Source of the DNA: Aedes albopictus
Taxonomy: Eukaryota > Arthropoda > Insecta > Diptera > Culicidae
DNA length: 64,000 nt
Reading direction: 5' to 3'
NCBI RefSeq assembly: GCF_035046485.1
Contig: NC_085137.1
Span: 40,293,155 to 40,357,154 of the forward strand
The notes below the pieces were generated by a model. The model saw nothing but the letters and a program-made list of their open reading frames with translations, did not search any database and was not told the origin of the DNA. Positions 32,059 through 44,290 of this stretch are shown here, in pieces (the stretch's first letter is position 1; every line of letters starts with the position of its first letter). Made by a program: the position numbers and the translations under genes.

Positions 32059-33960
32059 ACTATATAAAATTTTTAAATCAAAATTCTAGTCTATCATACG
32101 AATCAAGTTTCTCCGCTTGGACCTTGTGGTATTAGTGACTCTCAATTTCCCACTTTGGAAATTACAAACATCAAATTGCAAAATGCAAAATTATATTCTA
32201 AATAGCTCTCAGTCTATAACGAGTCTGAGAGTTCGACAGTTCTGCCACTACTCAGACTGCCTCTGCCAAAAATGCAAAATGCCAAGCGCTGTCATACTGA
32301 TTCATCTACCCACCCGAATAGAATAGAGTTTCCATTCTTCCGTCACCCACATCGTAGCTGTGTTGTTTTGACGGGAAAAGGGTGGAAATAGCAAACATGC
32401 AATTGTAAAATGCAAAACGAAATATTCCCGATAGCATCTCATTTTGCATAAATAATGCACTGGGTCTTCGCACCCAGTCGAGCGGCGACTACCTAGTTTG
32501 ATACTTGCTTTTCTTGTAATTACCCGCCATGCTCATATTGCCGGAATATCTCAGGGAGTAGTGCACCAGTTGGAGTGTATATTTTATTCTAATAATAGAG
32601 AAGTCAAAGAACCGACGACAAGCTGTCATCGTTTGTCTACGGGCCGGCGTTTACGGGATGCGTCCTTTCAGGTGGAATTTGTGTATCAGTCTACCGTCAT
32701 TTCGGGAGAGTCTAATCAGTGTGCACAAAGATTGCAGATAGGTACTGTTCCAAAACCCTCCTCCATCTCCCTTGTAGAAGACAATTGTAAAATTTCGATA
32801 GGGTGTGTCTATAGACTTTGGCCAGGCTTTCTCACCCTTCCTTGAAATCGGCGATATTTTATGATTTCATATCAAGTAAAAAATATGATAAAGACAAAAC
32901 CTAAAAAAGTAAAAATGGGGTTTCCATTCCAGTAATAAGCAGTTGGCATCAAAATAATGTTCTGAAAATGTGTAGAAAAGCATTGTTATATAGTGAAAGC
33001 TCCGATTGTTCTAACAAGTTGATCAAATCCATCTGATTTCACGGTAATACTCCTTTGTTCCGGTAGACTAGAGTTGTAGGATGGCCCAGGGTTGGTAAAT
33101 CAAACCGCCAGTCGATTTTTAATAATCTAGGAAACAATAATCAGAGACGTACATTTTTTTTTATCTGCGACGCAACCCCTACAGAACATGAAAAATAAAC
33201 GGGCGGTTGATGGCCGTTCGTCGAATTGTGAATTGTCTCTCTTTATTCAGAGATGCAAATATCGGGCCGAGATCGCGTCGCGTATCTACATAGTAGGGAA
33301 ATCCCGCATCCGAACAGAGAGCACACCACTCCACCCAGGTTGTAAAACGATCGATATGGCGGTATTTTTTATTCGTCGTGAATTTCCTCGAACTCGGTTC
33401 CGGTCCATAATGAATTCAATTAGCGAAGTTAATTAATGCAAGATGCAACTCTGTAAGTGAGACTGTTTTTTTTTGTCCTATGATGTCTATCAGTTTGTGT
33501 GTTTGGCGACTACCTCGAGTGCGGTTATAGCGGTGTAGGAAAAACAAAAAGGCTAATTGTATTTTCGCTGTGATAAATGCTTCCTCCGTGCATGATGGGC
33601 AGGTTTCACTGTGGTGATAGGGGTATTACTAGATGATCAAGGGTGAATGGGAATAAAATGAGTCTTGGAGCTCCAAGTAGCAATTTTGACAACAAAAGAT
33701 AGGGGTCGTCCAAATTGTTCTGGAGTTTAGGCCTTGACATCTACAACCGTCACAGTAGTTGTTTTCGTTATGAACTATTATCCAATTATTATAAATGATC
33801 AGGTTCTCTGGCCCCCACATTTTAGGGTTGCCCACATCAACTAGTTTTTCATATTCCTATCTACTGTTCGAAAACGAAGTAAATTGTTTTTGCTCATAGC
33901 ATTTATACCTCCGAGGGGCCTTCACATCCGCTGGGACCCCGGGCCCCCGCAATTCCTTTA
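32059..33960. other. low-repeat sequence, no recognised gene
   Basis: TGCAAAATGC-type motifs recur between 32170 and 32460. The open frames (115 codons at 32498-32845, 82 at 33188-33436) show no recognised domain. The moderate GC and the lack of repeat ends suggest host intergenic or intronic DNA. Confidence 0.35.
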
Positions 33961-34171
33961 GCCTTGTGGTTTTGTCTAAATCTTTGCAGAATAGAGTAGG
34001 GGTAGCATACGAATCCCAAAGTCGTGACAGAGCTGTGAAGGCAACTCTCCACGAGGAGAGTGTAGATTACATTCACCTCGTGGAGAGTTGTCTTCGCAGC
34101 TCCCTCACGACTTCAGTATGCGTGGGAGACCCCTACTTTATTCGGCAAACTTTTAGACAAAACCACACGGC
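33961..34171. mobile_element. 211-bp hairpin MITE
   Basis: GCCTTGTGGTTTTGTCTAAA at the left and its inverse at 34152-34171 open arms of about 100 bp that pair through CTCTCCACGAGG to a tiny loop near 34064-34078. RNA from either strand would fold into one long stem. The frame over it is mirrored sequence. Confidence 0.8.
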
Positions 34172-35163
34172 AAAAATCGTTTTTTAAATGCACGCTTCTG
34201 AGCTGTGAAAACTGCAAGTGAATGTAACTCTTTGCAAGTGAGTGTTCCAATCCTTGACACCCAGCGTACCTATAAATTGGACAGTCCTTTTGATGTGAAT
34301 ATTTCCCGAATAATGCACAGTTTTAGAATACTTTCTTCAAAGAAGATGTTTTTCACATCCATACCTTGTTCATGTGGACAATACTGCGGCAATTCTGCAA
34401 AGTGACGTAAGCGACATTAATAATTTTGGCCCATTTGTTGGTTATTATGCATAACGTTCGTGGTTCTGATTCTACCGAGTTATGATATCGGTAACGGAAT
34501 CCGCCAGAGTGTTGTTGGGAAAACGGTTATTTTTGGCAGAGGGTTCCGAATAGATTTGAAATGCGGAAGTCGATCAAAAATTGCGCGTGTGATTCATCGT
34601 GAGTGTGACGTTTTCCGGTGTACGAAACGCAGGCCGATCCCGGATGGCATACAAACAACAAGAAACCAGCAGTAAAGTGCCCGCTGGTCTGAAATTCCAG
34701 AAAGTGTCTCCGATTTTTTAAGCTGAGTGGGTGTGTGTTGAGAAGGGTAAATACCTTGGTAAATACAGTGCTGGATAAAAGTGTTGGGGATAATCTGCTG
34801 TTGTGACAACAGCAGAGCTGTGCATTTGTGTACTTGAATAGGGCCATGTCTGAAGTTTTCTTCTATTTCGAATGTTGCCATGATATTTGTTGAAAAATAT
34901 GTAGAAGTGAAATATATGAGAAGGAACAAATGAAGAAAATTAATGAAAATTATGCGTGTGAAAACATACTGTTGCTGCTCATGTGTCAAACAGATTGCCT
35001 CTCACTCGAAGAAAAAATGAGACAAATCAAAAAAAATCTGCCAAGACTCCATGTGAAGAACATTAATCACAGTAGCTGATCGGCATTGGACCACAATAAC
35101 CACACAACAATTGGTGAGATCTATCCAATATTATTTATTTATGAATAATTATACTTCAATATA
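34172..35163. other. low-repeat sequence, no recognised gene
   Basis: Overlapping frames on both strands at 34460-34990 show no recognised domain. No TIR or SINE signature is present. Confidence 0.35.
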
Positions 35164-35165
35164 TA

Positions 35166-35724
35166 CACTCAAACCTCCATTTAGGTAAAATCTATTTAGG
35201 TCCCTCCATTTAGGTAACGTTACCTAAATGGAATTTGATTGTCATTGGTCATCATTGATGACGTCAAACCCGACATCAACCTATCATTGACCTGTTTTCA
35301 TTTTGGCCGGCAAACCCAATATAGACCCAACAGTTGTTCGATGTTGGTCCAACAGTGGCCCAACATACGATAAAAATTGACCCGACTTTGACCCGACATT
35401 CAACAATTCTTCAGTCTGGCGGAATTTTGCAGTGTTTTTCGTGTTTCGTGCCCTTCTAGTCATTTGAATGACAAGTCTGACCTGAGACCCTCCAAAACCC
35501 CCGAAAATGCCCCTAAAGCCCCTCCTTTCCTGAGACTTCCTTGAAAGTCCTCTGAAACTCCGCATGACCCCCTTTAAATCTCCTAGTCAATCTCCCTTCT
35601 TGAACTTATTTTCAACCTTGTATTCCATTTAGGTAATAGACTGAATCCATTTAGGTAATGAATCCATTTAGGTAAAATTCTATTTAGGCAGTCCCGACTC
35701 ATTACCTAAATGGAGGTTTTGGTG
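35166..35724. mobile_element. CCATTTAGGTAA TIR element (559 bp)
   Basis: TA flanks at 35164-35165 and 35725-35726. The inverted ends share AAACCTCCATTTAGGTAA. The motif CCATTTAGGTAA occurs several more times inside, including a perfect palindrome TTTAGGTAACGTTACCTAAA at 35209-35228. No coding content. Confidence 0.8.
35450..35590 (-). repeat. short-period C-rich repeat inside the 35166 element
   Basis: Degenerate units of about 10-11 bp (CCCCTAAAGCCCC, CCTGAGAC, CCTCTGAAACT) form the inverse of the GGGGCATTTCAGG-type array at 61935-62330. Its presence inside a MITE suggests that MITEs carry and seed this repeat. Confidence 0.5.
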
Positions 35725-35726
35725 TA

Positions 35727-36059
35727 TACATTTGTTATTTAACTACATTTGTTGAAAATTCGCTATTTTCAACATCCTTTCATCTATTGGAAGCTGCTTC
35801 AGTTCTGGGCTCTTTCTAAGTTGATGAAGGGATTTATAAATGCTTGCAAGGACTTGGCCAGGTGTGTGGAGCTGAGTGGGTTTATGACATTGTAGATAGT
35901 AGCGACATCAGCAATGTCAATGGATATATTCAACTTTGCAACTCCATCCAAGATTTGTGCAAGTATTCATGCTATGCTATGCTATGCTATTTGTTGGTTA
36001 TTATGCATAACACTCTTGCTCATCCTCTAAGTTTCTTTCCATAGATGATAGATTACGAC
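35727..36059. other. no gene seen
   Basis: A short TGCTATGCTATGCTA run lies near 35972. Nothing else is supportable. Confidence 0.4.
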
Positions 36060-37083
36060 TACAGTGGTTTTTCGATTTTGTCACGGTTCTATTTAATCAC
36101 GCTCCATTATATCACGCTCGATTCTAGCACGGTATTTTTTTTTTCGATTTTATCACGCTTGATAGAAATATTTACAATTACATATTCCAAACTAAGTAGG
36201 ACATATAAATTGTCATAATTATGCTACTTTTGCACATTAGTAGGGTTCGTTCACCAGTTTTGGTCAGTCTAAGGGAAACTGTTCCTAAAAAAATACAAAT
36301 TAATCAATTAAAACTACCAATATGCCAATATGAAAGGTTTCAATCTGTATAATGGGTAAAACAAATGTTTCTACCCTAAATGGTTTCAGTAATAAAGATG
36401 ATAAGGGATTTCAGATCGGGTACTGAACTTGATTATCTAGAATCGCATTCTTAAACATCTCAAATATTTACCTAACAAATGAAGAGCTGTATAAAACTTC
36501 AATTTAACTCATTTCAATAAAAGTTGGTTTGACAAAATGTCAAAATGCAAGCTTTAAATGGAATTCCGTTCGCAACTTCATATAAGTTTTGGAAGATTCC
36601 TAGCATCCAAGCATCCAAGAGAATCCTAGCATCCAAGAGAATCCAAAGATGTTTGTCAGAATAGACCATTAAAATCACTTAAACAGCTGTTATGAAATGA
36701 TCAATGATCAATTGTTACCATGCAAATACCGACAGCACGGATGTCATAACTTAAATAATACTCAAGACTGAAAATGCTACTCATTGCTTGCTCACTCGAG
36801 CAAACTATTGAGTGCCATTTCAGACTTCATGCGTTCCATTTCATGTGGCTCCATTTCGTCTTCACTAGTTAGTTGAGGCGTTGAAGGGATATCTTCACAT
36901 TGCTCTACAATGCAGCATAAATACAGTCTAGGATGACTCCTTGATCTTTATTGACAGTTGGCTTTTTTTTTTCAAAATGCTGCTTGAAATTTTCAATTTC
37001 CATTGCGTGGTTTGATGTTTTTTATTTGCTTTTTTGTATTTGGGTGTATTTTGAGTAATAAAAACAATCGCAAATAGTAGTTT

Positions 37084-37204
37084 ACGCAACAAGGTGCAGA
37101 ATGAAGATTTTTACAGCACGAGTCGTACATTTATCCAACGAGGCTTGCCGAGTTGGATAATTACGACGAGTGCTGTAAAAATCGAGTTCTGCACCGAGTT
37201 GCGT
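37084..37204. mobile_element. 121-bp near-perfect hairpin
   Basis: ACGCAACAAGGTGCAGAATG and its inverse GTTCTGCACCGAGTTGCGT close a stem of about 52 bp around TTATCCAACGAGGCTTGCCG. It is nested in the pogo-like element and is probably a small MITE. Confidence 0.7.
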
Positions 37205-37387
37205 ACAACGTTTTTGCAAGTTCAAAAATTACCACTTGAGGATAGTTTTTAACAAAACTTTTTCATCACACTGCACACTGATGTTCATAGCCATGATTAA
37301 GGAAGTCTGATCATAGCAGCTTATACTGTGGAGTTGTCACAATTTTTCAAACCTGCGTCCAGAATGCATCAATAAGTTGATCAAAAC

Positions 37388-37454
37388 TGAAAACAGTGCT
37401 GTAATGGTTCATTACGCAACGCAAATCAGTGCTGTAATGAACCATTACAGCACT
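37388..37454. repeat. 22-bp stem palindrome
   Basis: CAGTGCTGTAATGGTTCATT at 37393 is repeated in inverse at 37431-37449, and CAGTGCTGTAATGAACCATT at 37421 forms a second overlapping palindrome. These mirrored copies create the short frames on both strands. Confidence 0.6.
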
Positions 37455-37854
37455 GTTAATTTGGTGTGGGAAAGTAGGCCTTTTCCTGTCAGATTTGCGG
37501 GAGGTAAAATGGCCTATTACGATGAGAAGTTGCAAAAAATATGTTTCAATTTTATCACGCTCCAGTATATCACGCGATTATTTTTTTTATTCGTGATATA
37601 ATCGAAAAAGTACTGTATATCTTGAATTATAATCAGCAGCCTCTCTAATAGTAGAAGCCTCTGAGTGCAGTCTAAGGAGGAGGAATATCTGAAAAGGACG
37701 TGTTATTATGGCAAGAATATTTTGAAACAAAAATCGAGAAAAAGTAATTTAAGGAAAATTCGATGGGAAAACTGATCTTGTGGTGAAGCTACAAGTATAA
37801 TTTGTGACCAACGGTTATACTTTTTTGAAGATATCCTTACAGAAATTATAACAC

Positions 37855-38050
37855 ATCCCTTGAGAAGATCCTGTAGAAATTCATGGAAAAAGTTTTGCAG
37901 GAATGAAAGCTATAATTTCTGGAGGGAGCACAGTAGGAGTTCCTGAAGGAATTCCAAGAAAAACTCCTGGAAGTATCGCAGAACGAATGCCTGGAAAAAT
38001 ATGGAAATATCTGAAGGAATTCTCATGGAAATCTCCGGACGAATTCATCA
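37855..38050 (-). repeat. fragment of the 12-bp GGAATTCC satellite (inverted)
   Basis: Units such as CCTGAAGGAATTCC, CCTGGAAG and TGAAGGAATTCTC occur at about 12-bp spacing, in the opposite orientation to 16575-20830. Confidence 0.5.
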
Positions 38051-38507
38051 TTTCCTTAAAATATGTTGCAACGGTTACTCTAATAAAAACAGTGTTTTTT
38101 TCTATCAATTTCACTTGCATTTGCAGCGACTATTACAGATATTTCTCCGAGAAAAATTTCGATTAAACATCTTGAACAGGAAAGTGTGCCCATCGTTGTG
38201 GTAGTAGTGTAAATTAAATAAAAAATAAGTGTCACCTAATGAAGGGTTGCAAATCGATAGTCGGTAGTTTTCTATCCAAATTAGCTTAAAAAAATATGAA
38301 CAGTATCGTTTTTCACTGTTTTAGATAATAAATCGTTGTCACCAAATCAGGCACACTGCTCAAATTATGGAGGTTAAAATATAATTTTGGTTCCTATTGT
38401 TGCGGTATCCAATTGTATTCATATGGGATTTTGGAGGATAGAAACACTACCGCAATAATAGGAATACAGCAGCAAAACTATTAGGGAACATATTTTTTAA
38501 GTAGATA
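38051..38507. other. no gene; short inverted repeat
   Basis: CCTATTGTTGCGGTA (38392) and TACCGCAATAATAGG (38449) form a small hairpin. Nothing else was seen. Confidence 0.35.
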
Positions 38508-39011
38508 CAGTGGCATTTCGGTTTTATCACTAGTCATTTTATTCACTACTCGCTAAATTCACGCTCGATTTTATCACGGCTTTTGTTTCATTTTTATCAC
38601 GTTTTTTTCTAAAACATTGCGAAATCAATATAAAATAGCACATAACATTAAAATGTACTTGAAACACTAGTTAACATTTATCAAACACTTAACTATTACT
38701 TCATTTTTGCAAAAAATAAACAATAAAATAAAATTGAACTTCTTAAGAAAAACCAGAAAGGACAAGCAAATTTCAGGGTTCGTAATTTTCGTTTCAGCGA
38801 TGCGAATTTTGGCTATTTTCACGGCGGCGGGAGAGCTTATTTTCACTATTTTGCTTGAGGAACACTTTTCCCCTCCAGCACTTTTTTCGAGAGTAGCGAT
38901 TCATGATAACTGGAAATCGCTTCAACCTGCAGATAATTTCTTTTCGTTCTGTTAAATTTTCTCTCACCCAATTTTCACGAAAATCTTTTCAAAGCAGATT
39001 AACAAAAATTG

Positions 39012-39095
39012 TGCCCGCGACGGGATTCGAACCTGGAACATTACTAAAAACATACGCGACACGCGCACTCTATCCACAACACCACGCCAACCACA
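39012..39095 (-). mobile_element. tRNA-like SINE head
   Basis: On the minus strand, GGTTGGCGTGGTGTTGTGGA is followed by a B-box GGTTCGAATCCCGTC. The acceptor ends do not pair and the anticodon arm is poor, so it is not a functional tRNA. The body of the SINE is not resolved. Confidence 0.55.
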
Positions 39096-39610
39096 CAGAG
39101 GGTGTAAAAATATAATGCATAAAACCAATCATCGTCGGCGTCATATGAGTCAAGGAAAGACAACATAATCGGCCGACAAAGGGCAAACGAAATTCTCGCA
39201 CCTTTGGGAGTGATTGAAAAAATGCTTTCGCTCTGCTCTTTGTGCGGGAGATTTCCCAAGCCAGATTTTCGCTGAAAATTGGCGTGAGGGAGAATTCTAT
39301 TTTCGTGAGAATGAGCGAAAATTCCGACCGCTGCAAATTTCTTTTAATTCCACTACTATGCTTACTTTCATCGTCCGTTTTTCTCGATTTTTCTAAAATA
39401 GAATCATACCGATGTACAGTCATTACAAATTCCCCATTTCATGAAAAATGAAATTGATGAATTTGTACCCGACAACTTGGGTTATTGAATTTGTTATTCC
39501 TTAATCTCCAGTGTTCATGATTGATAAGTTAGTTTCCATTACCTCGTCCATTGAAACAAATTCTACTTATGTATTTTGTTAAATTGTCTAACTATTGCTC
39601 ACAGCTACAT

Positions 39611-39872
39611 CTTCTTCTTCTTCTTTATGGCTCTCTACGTCCCCACTGAGACTTAGCTTGCTTCGGTTCAATTTAGTGTTCTTTGAGCACTTCCACAGTT
39701 ATTAATTGAATGGCTTTCTTTGCCTGCCATTGCATGAACTTGTATATTGTAAGGCAAGGACAATGATACGATATGCCCAGAGAGTCGAGAAAATTTTCCT
39801 GTCTCGAATGGGAATCGAACCTGTAGTCTCCGGATTGGCGATACATAGCCTTAACTACTAGGCTAACTGGAG
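39611..39872 (-). mobile_element. Feilai-like SINE with 10-bp duplication
   Basis: Perfect duplications ACAGCTACAT flank it (39601-39610 and 39873-39882). Minus-strand head TCTCCAGTTAGCCTAGTAGT, B-box GGTTCGATTCCCA, body with GCAGGCAAAGAAAGCC, and an (AAG)n 3' end next to 39611. Confidence 0.85.
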
Positions 39873-40442
39873 ACAGCTACATAGAAATGAATTAAAATAA
39901 TCTACTACAAACCACTTCTTGAATATTATTGATTGTGTGCGTGGTCTTAAATCAAAATGAAATATAATTTCCAGGCAACTATTATCTCCAAAGCTCGGTG
40001 AACTCTACCATAAACTACGTAGAAAAGGGGGAAGGGAATCTGGACATACGGAGATCACCGGCCCATACAAATTTTTAAAATTTTGTATGGTCAAAATTCT
40101 AGGAGAAAATAGGGGCTTCTAAGGTGTCTCGAAGTAAGTATTCGTAGTTCACGGACAGTGCTAGAGCAATACAAACATTAGCAGGTTTTAAAACAGTTGT
40201 AAAAGTGAATAACACTTCAAAAATTTTGCAGTTTATCAATTCCTAATATAAAATTTACATTTTTTTTCATTTCGCCAAATTCACGGTTTCGCTAATTTCA
40301 CGGTATTTTTTCACCGTGATAAAATATAAAAAAAACACGCTATTTGAACAAATCTCAAGCACACAAATGGTGCAATCTCATAATTAAAGCATATTACATC
40401 TATTAAAAATTTCAGTCGAAATGTGCTCAAATGCCACTACTG

Positions 40443-41106
40443 CAACAATAGGTACTACCGCAACGGAGGGAGCAATTACCCTATGACAAAACTTTTAGTA
40501 AGCACAAAACTTCTTCACAAACTTTTCACAAAAAGTAGGTAAATGGATCTCCAAAAGCTTTTCAGGGGACTCTAGAAATTTTAGTATTTTCCTGGAAGTG
40601 TTTTTGAAGCCATCTCACTGACCAACGACGAAAAACTAAAAAAGTTAGTCACCATATAAAACTTGCTAAACAATTCCAAATGAAGGCGTGTATCATTCTT
40701 GCATTTTGTTATATCTGATCAGCCATTCCCGTGTGACTGATTGTTCGTTCGTTTGCCCAGTTCGGTTCAAGAAATTCAGCAAAAATGCAAATAAAGAGAA
40801 ACGGCTAAATTTTTTCGTCGCGACCAGCAAACTGACTGACGATGTTTGGAGAAAAATATTCAAGAGTCAGCAGCAGCAACGCAAACTTTCCTTCCCGTTT
40901 TCTCCAGTGATTATGCTTCAGCTCCGATGACAATCCTGCAAGTGGTAGTCGAAATACGCGAATCTGGCAAAGGATAAGCAAAATAGGGCGGAATTAAAAA
41001 GTACAAAACTTATTACACTCATTCAAAGAGGGTATTTTGAGGGTTCGAAAAATTGGACTAATGACTGTGTTGAAAAAATAAATCAATCTAGTTGAACCAG
41101 GATTAA
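40443..41106. other. no recognised gene
   Basis: An 80-codon plus-strand frame (40688-40930) has no recognised domain. There are no repeat ends. Confidence 0.35.
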
Positions 41107-41310
41107 CTTGGTGGTCTAGTGGCTATCACTTCTGATTTGTATGCAGAAGGTTCTGGGTTCAATCTCTGGCTCGTCCCTTTTCTCATACGCTATATCTTTC
41201 CATGTACATTCTCCTTTCTCTTTACATATACATCTCATGTAATTTGCATGTTCATAGCCATCGCTAGGACAGAAACGGGTTGAAAAAAGCCGTTTCCGTT
41301 CCTTCCAAAC
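41107..41310 (+). mobile_element. tRNA-derived SINE, family 4
   Basis: A-box-like TGGTGGTCTAGTGGCTATCA and a B-box GGTTCTGGGTTCAATCTC at about 41140-41167 are followed by an AT-rich body to about 41310. No target duplication could be fixed. The minus-strand 66-codon frame is SINE sequence. Confidence 0.6.
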
Positions 41311-42068
41311 TTTCACAGTACAGTGTCAATCGATCAGATAAAATCTATGCAATCAAGCGAACTGTGCCGCACATCTTCAGAATAATAAAACACACTAATC
41401 TATCACCTTGACATCCACGCACCAATGTGTGAACGCTCTGCCAACCATATGCAACAGTCCGCATGAATTGGTACATGCGTAGAAGTATGTTCGATCTGAT
41501 GTGGATACAAACGATTACAATTATCACTTCCTTCCCCTTCTGGTCTGCAACCTGGCATGGCATGCGCCATTGTCACCTAAAATATAACATCACCAACAAC
41601 GCTCACACACTGAAGATGCATGCTGGTCCCCGGCAAATATCTCATTGGTTCCTTGTGTAAGTGTAGCTGGTTTGGCGAAACTGGAGTAGCATGTACGGGC
41701 GGTCAATCAAGCTCAAGCCAAATCTGTCGAGTTGAAATGTTTCGTGCAATACAATTGTGCAGTATCGCTCTAGTGATGCTGAAAAATATCCAGGTTTTAG
41801 AACAGGCAGTTACGTTCAATACAGGACTGTTGCGACGTTCCGGTTGATTCTGAACTGGAGGAAAAAATGTATGGTCAACACCACTTGTGGTATGGAAAGC
41901 TTACAAACCAATCAATTCGATTGGAAAATACATGAGAAACATATCGCATATCAGTCCCATATTTGCTGGGTACCTATTAATATGGGACAGTTATACGATC
42001 ATAGGCGATATATCAGAACATAGTCAATTTAACAAATAGTCTCGCCATGGAATCGGTATGAACTAATA
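41311..42068. other. no recognised gene
   Basis: Several overlapping frames of 60-90 codons lack conserved composition. There are no clear repeat ends. Confidence 0.35.
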
Positions 42069-42071
42069 TTA

Positions 42072-42681
42072 CACTAGTTTACAAAATAAAACGAAAGTCG
42101 TGAACTTCTGTCAACGATCAAAATTTTTGAAGCAAAATTTAGCGCTGATTTCGACACCGTGCTTCAAAAAATTTAAAGTATAACAGTTTTCAAATTTTAG
42201 CTCAATATTGAGTTCTACAACTTTTTAAAATATGGAATTAACTAAAATTTAAATATCTTGCGTTTCGTTCAACCAATTTTAAATCTTTTTCCATCAATTG
42301 AGAGCTGAATATAAGACCATTTGATCATCTGAATGCAGGTTTTGCATCAGATTGTTGAAATTCAAGATATTGGCGAGTTTTAGGGACAATCTCCTTAAAT
42401 TTTATCGAAATTTCCAAAAATTCTTTCTTATTGATTATTTGACAGATCATATGTGGGCGAGTTACAGTAAAAAATCAACTAAATCGGTGCATTGATTACG
42501 GAGAATGAGCGACTTTGCTTAAAAATAGAAGAAAAGTCGATTTAAAATCATCAACCATGTATGGAAAATCTAAAAAAAATCCGCTCTAATTATTATTCCT
42601 TCACGTTTTTGAACTCAGGGCATGATTCTGCACCAAAAAAGATCATCAGCTTACCAAGTTCAAAAATGCTGTAAACTAGTG
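42072..42681. mobile_element. 610-bp MITE with TTA duplication (Harbinger-like)
   Basis: TTA direct repeats sit at 42069-42071 and 42682-42684. The ends CACTAGTTTACA and TGTAAACTAGTG are exact inverted repeats. A 3-bp TWA duplication is characteristic of PIF/Harbinger elements. No transposase. Confidence 0.7.
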
Positions 42682-42721
42682 TTATTATTATGTTTTGTGT
42701 ATTTGAATGTTGGTTCTAGTA

Positions 42722-42923
42722 GGGTATGTGTGCCATCAGTAATCTCACGCTCGCATATTAATCTTATTCGAAAACAAGCGATTACGGCACCGGTTGATTC
42801 CGTTCTTCTTGTTTTCATGGGTGCTCAATACAAAAATAAGAAACAAAACAAACAGCGCTTCAATCCTTTGTTTTTCGTAGGATGAAAATAGGAGCCACAT
42901 GCTTAATAAGGGAACCAATACCC
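42722..42923 (+). mobile_element. GGGTATTGG MITE, copy 1
   Basis: TA flanks (42720-42721 and 42924-42925). The ends are GGGTATGTG and CCAATACCC. The body includes AAAACAAACAGCGCTTCAAT and TAGGAGCCACATGCTTAATA. Copy 2, inverted, is at 45270-45446. Confidence 0.8.
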
Positions 42924-42925
42924 TA

Positions 42926-43977
42926 TACCAAAACAACTTAACAATTTAACGGATTTTGGAAGTCGGTTGGATATTATTGGTAGAGTTCAAAGTTTCATCA
43001 TGGAATCGGTATTCACTACAATTTTTTTGTGTAGGTACTTGAATGTAAATTCTAGTATACCAAAACATTTGAAATAACTCTCCCCTACCCGCTGCAACAC
43101 TGTAGCCGTCTGATTGAGTACTTCCATTCGGTTCTTCCATCGCCGGCCCGGACGGATTCACTCGTGAGGTCGCACCTACCCTTAACCTTTAAAAGCAACG
43201 AGGGTTAAGCCGTTGTCGTCGTCGCGCCAACAAATGATTGCATTCTTGTCATCTCGCAGGCAAAACACGTTTCGCACGAGCCCCTTGCTCGGGAAGGTAA
43301 CATCTGCTCCGCTAAGTAGCACAGCACAGCCCAGCATAGAGGAGGTGTTGTAGCCTAGGTATCATCTTCATCGGGGTGTGAACAGAATTCGTTTGTGAAC
43401 CAGCAGCAGCAGCAGCAGCACGTTTAAGTCGCATATCTCGTTATGGTATGATGGGGGTGAACCAGTTGAAAGGTGGCAATTGACGCAGTGAAAACTTATT
43501 TTGGTGATACCTACCTAGCCATTTACATAGCTGCGGGGTGGTGGCGCCATCGCATCGGTTGTCTTTTTGTAATAAGCCAGCCAATTTTATTACCGGGACC
43601 CGGTGACAGGTTTACGACCAACTTGGGGGCATGATATAAGAGCGTCCCTCTGGGCCACTGCTGGCTGGTGGAAAGTTAAAGTTTGGTAATGACCAGAATG
43701 ACGCATAGCAGTGATTTTGGTGAACCTTCTTGATGTCGTATTAAAAATTTGATGAACTTTCACTGCTGTTACGTCTTTAAAAAGCAGCTTTTGATTTGCA
43801 TTGAAATTGGTTTCTTCATCCTTGCACAGTGCCATCTTATTTAGAATATACCCAAGTATCAATTTCAATGATTTCTACACTAAGGCATTATTTATTGAAG
43901 TTTAGTCAATCATATCAATGAAATCAAAACAAATACAGATTGGCCCATCGTCGAATTCAATTGATTATTTACTATGT
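42926..43977. other. low-repeat, GC-richer sequence, no recognised gene
   Basis: 43180-43550 is GC-rich with a (CAG)6-like run at about 43403-43420 and no TE signature. It could be host regulatory or untranslated sequence. No coding region can be supported. Confidence 0.35.
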
Positions 43978-44264
43978 CTATCTCTCACTCTCTCTTCTTG
44001 GCGTAACGTCCTCACTGGGACAAAGCCTGCTTCTCAGCTTAGTGTTCTATGAGCACTTCCACAGTTTTTAACTGAGAGCTTCCTCTGCCAATGACCATTT
44101 TGCATGCGTATATCGTGTGGCAGGCACGAAGATACTCTATGCCCAAGTAAGTCAAGGAAATTTCCTTTACGAAAAGATCCTGGACCGACCGGGAATCGAA
44201 CCCGTCACCCTCAGCATGGTCATGCTGAATACCCGTGCGTTTACCGCCTCGGCTATATGGGCCC
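43978..44264 (-). mobile_element. Feilai-like SINE, minus strand
   Basis: It is close in sequence to the copy at 31767-32048, with the (GA)n tail at 43978-43996 and the head ending GGGCCC at 44259-44264. The direct repeat ATTTACTATGT occurs at 43967-43977 and 44280-44290. This leaves 15 extra bases (44265-44279) at the 5' end, probably non-templated or transduced sequence. Confidence 0.85.
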
Positions 44265-44290
44265 TCATTTATTATTAATATTTACTATGT

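Larger units (their letters stand above)
36062..37615. mobile_element. 1.55 kb pogo-like TIR element, non-autonomous
   Basis: TA flanks at 36060-36061 and 37616-37617. The left end CAGTGGTTTTTCGATTTTGT pairs with the inverse at the right (CGATTATATCACG, ending TACTG). TATCACGCTCSA motifs are repeated sub-terminally. TA plus CAGT ends match pogo-type elements. No transposase frame was seen. Two nested palindromes are listed separately. Confidence 0.7.
38508..40442. mobile_element. possible 1.9 kb pogo-related TIR element
   Basis: CAGTGGCATTTCGG after TA (38506-38507) and an inverted AAATGCCACTACTG near 40429-40442, with sub-terminal ATCACGG/CCGTGAT motifs on both sides, suggest one element carrying nested SINEs. 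The right boundary lacks a clean TA and the arms are diverged, so the assignment is tentative. Confidence 0.4.

Noticed and set aside
34594..34989. 131-codon minus-strand frame
   Set aside because: No recognised domain, an equally long frame overlaps it on the same strand, and there is no supporting context.
39012..39095. Possible tRNA gene on the minus strand
   Set aside because: A B-box is present but acceptor-stem pairing and the anticodon arm are not, so it is a SINE head.
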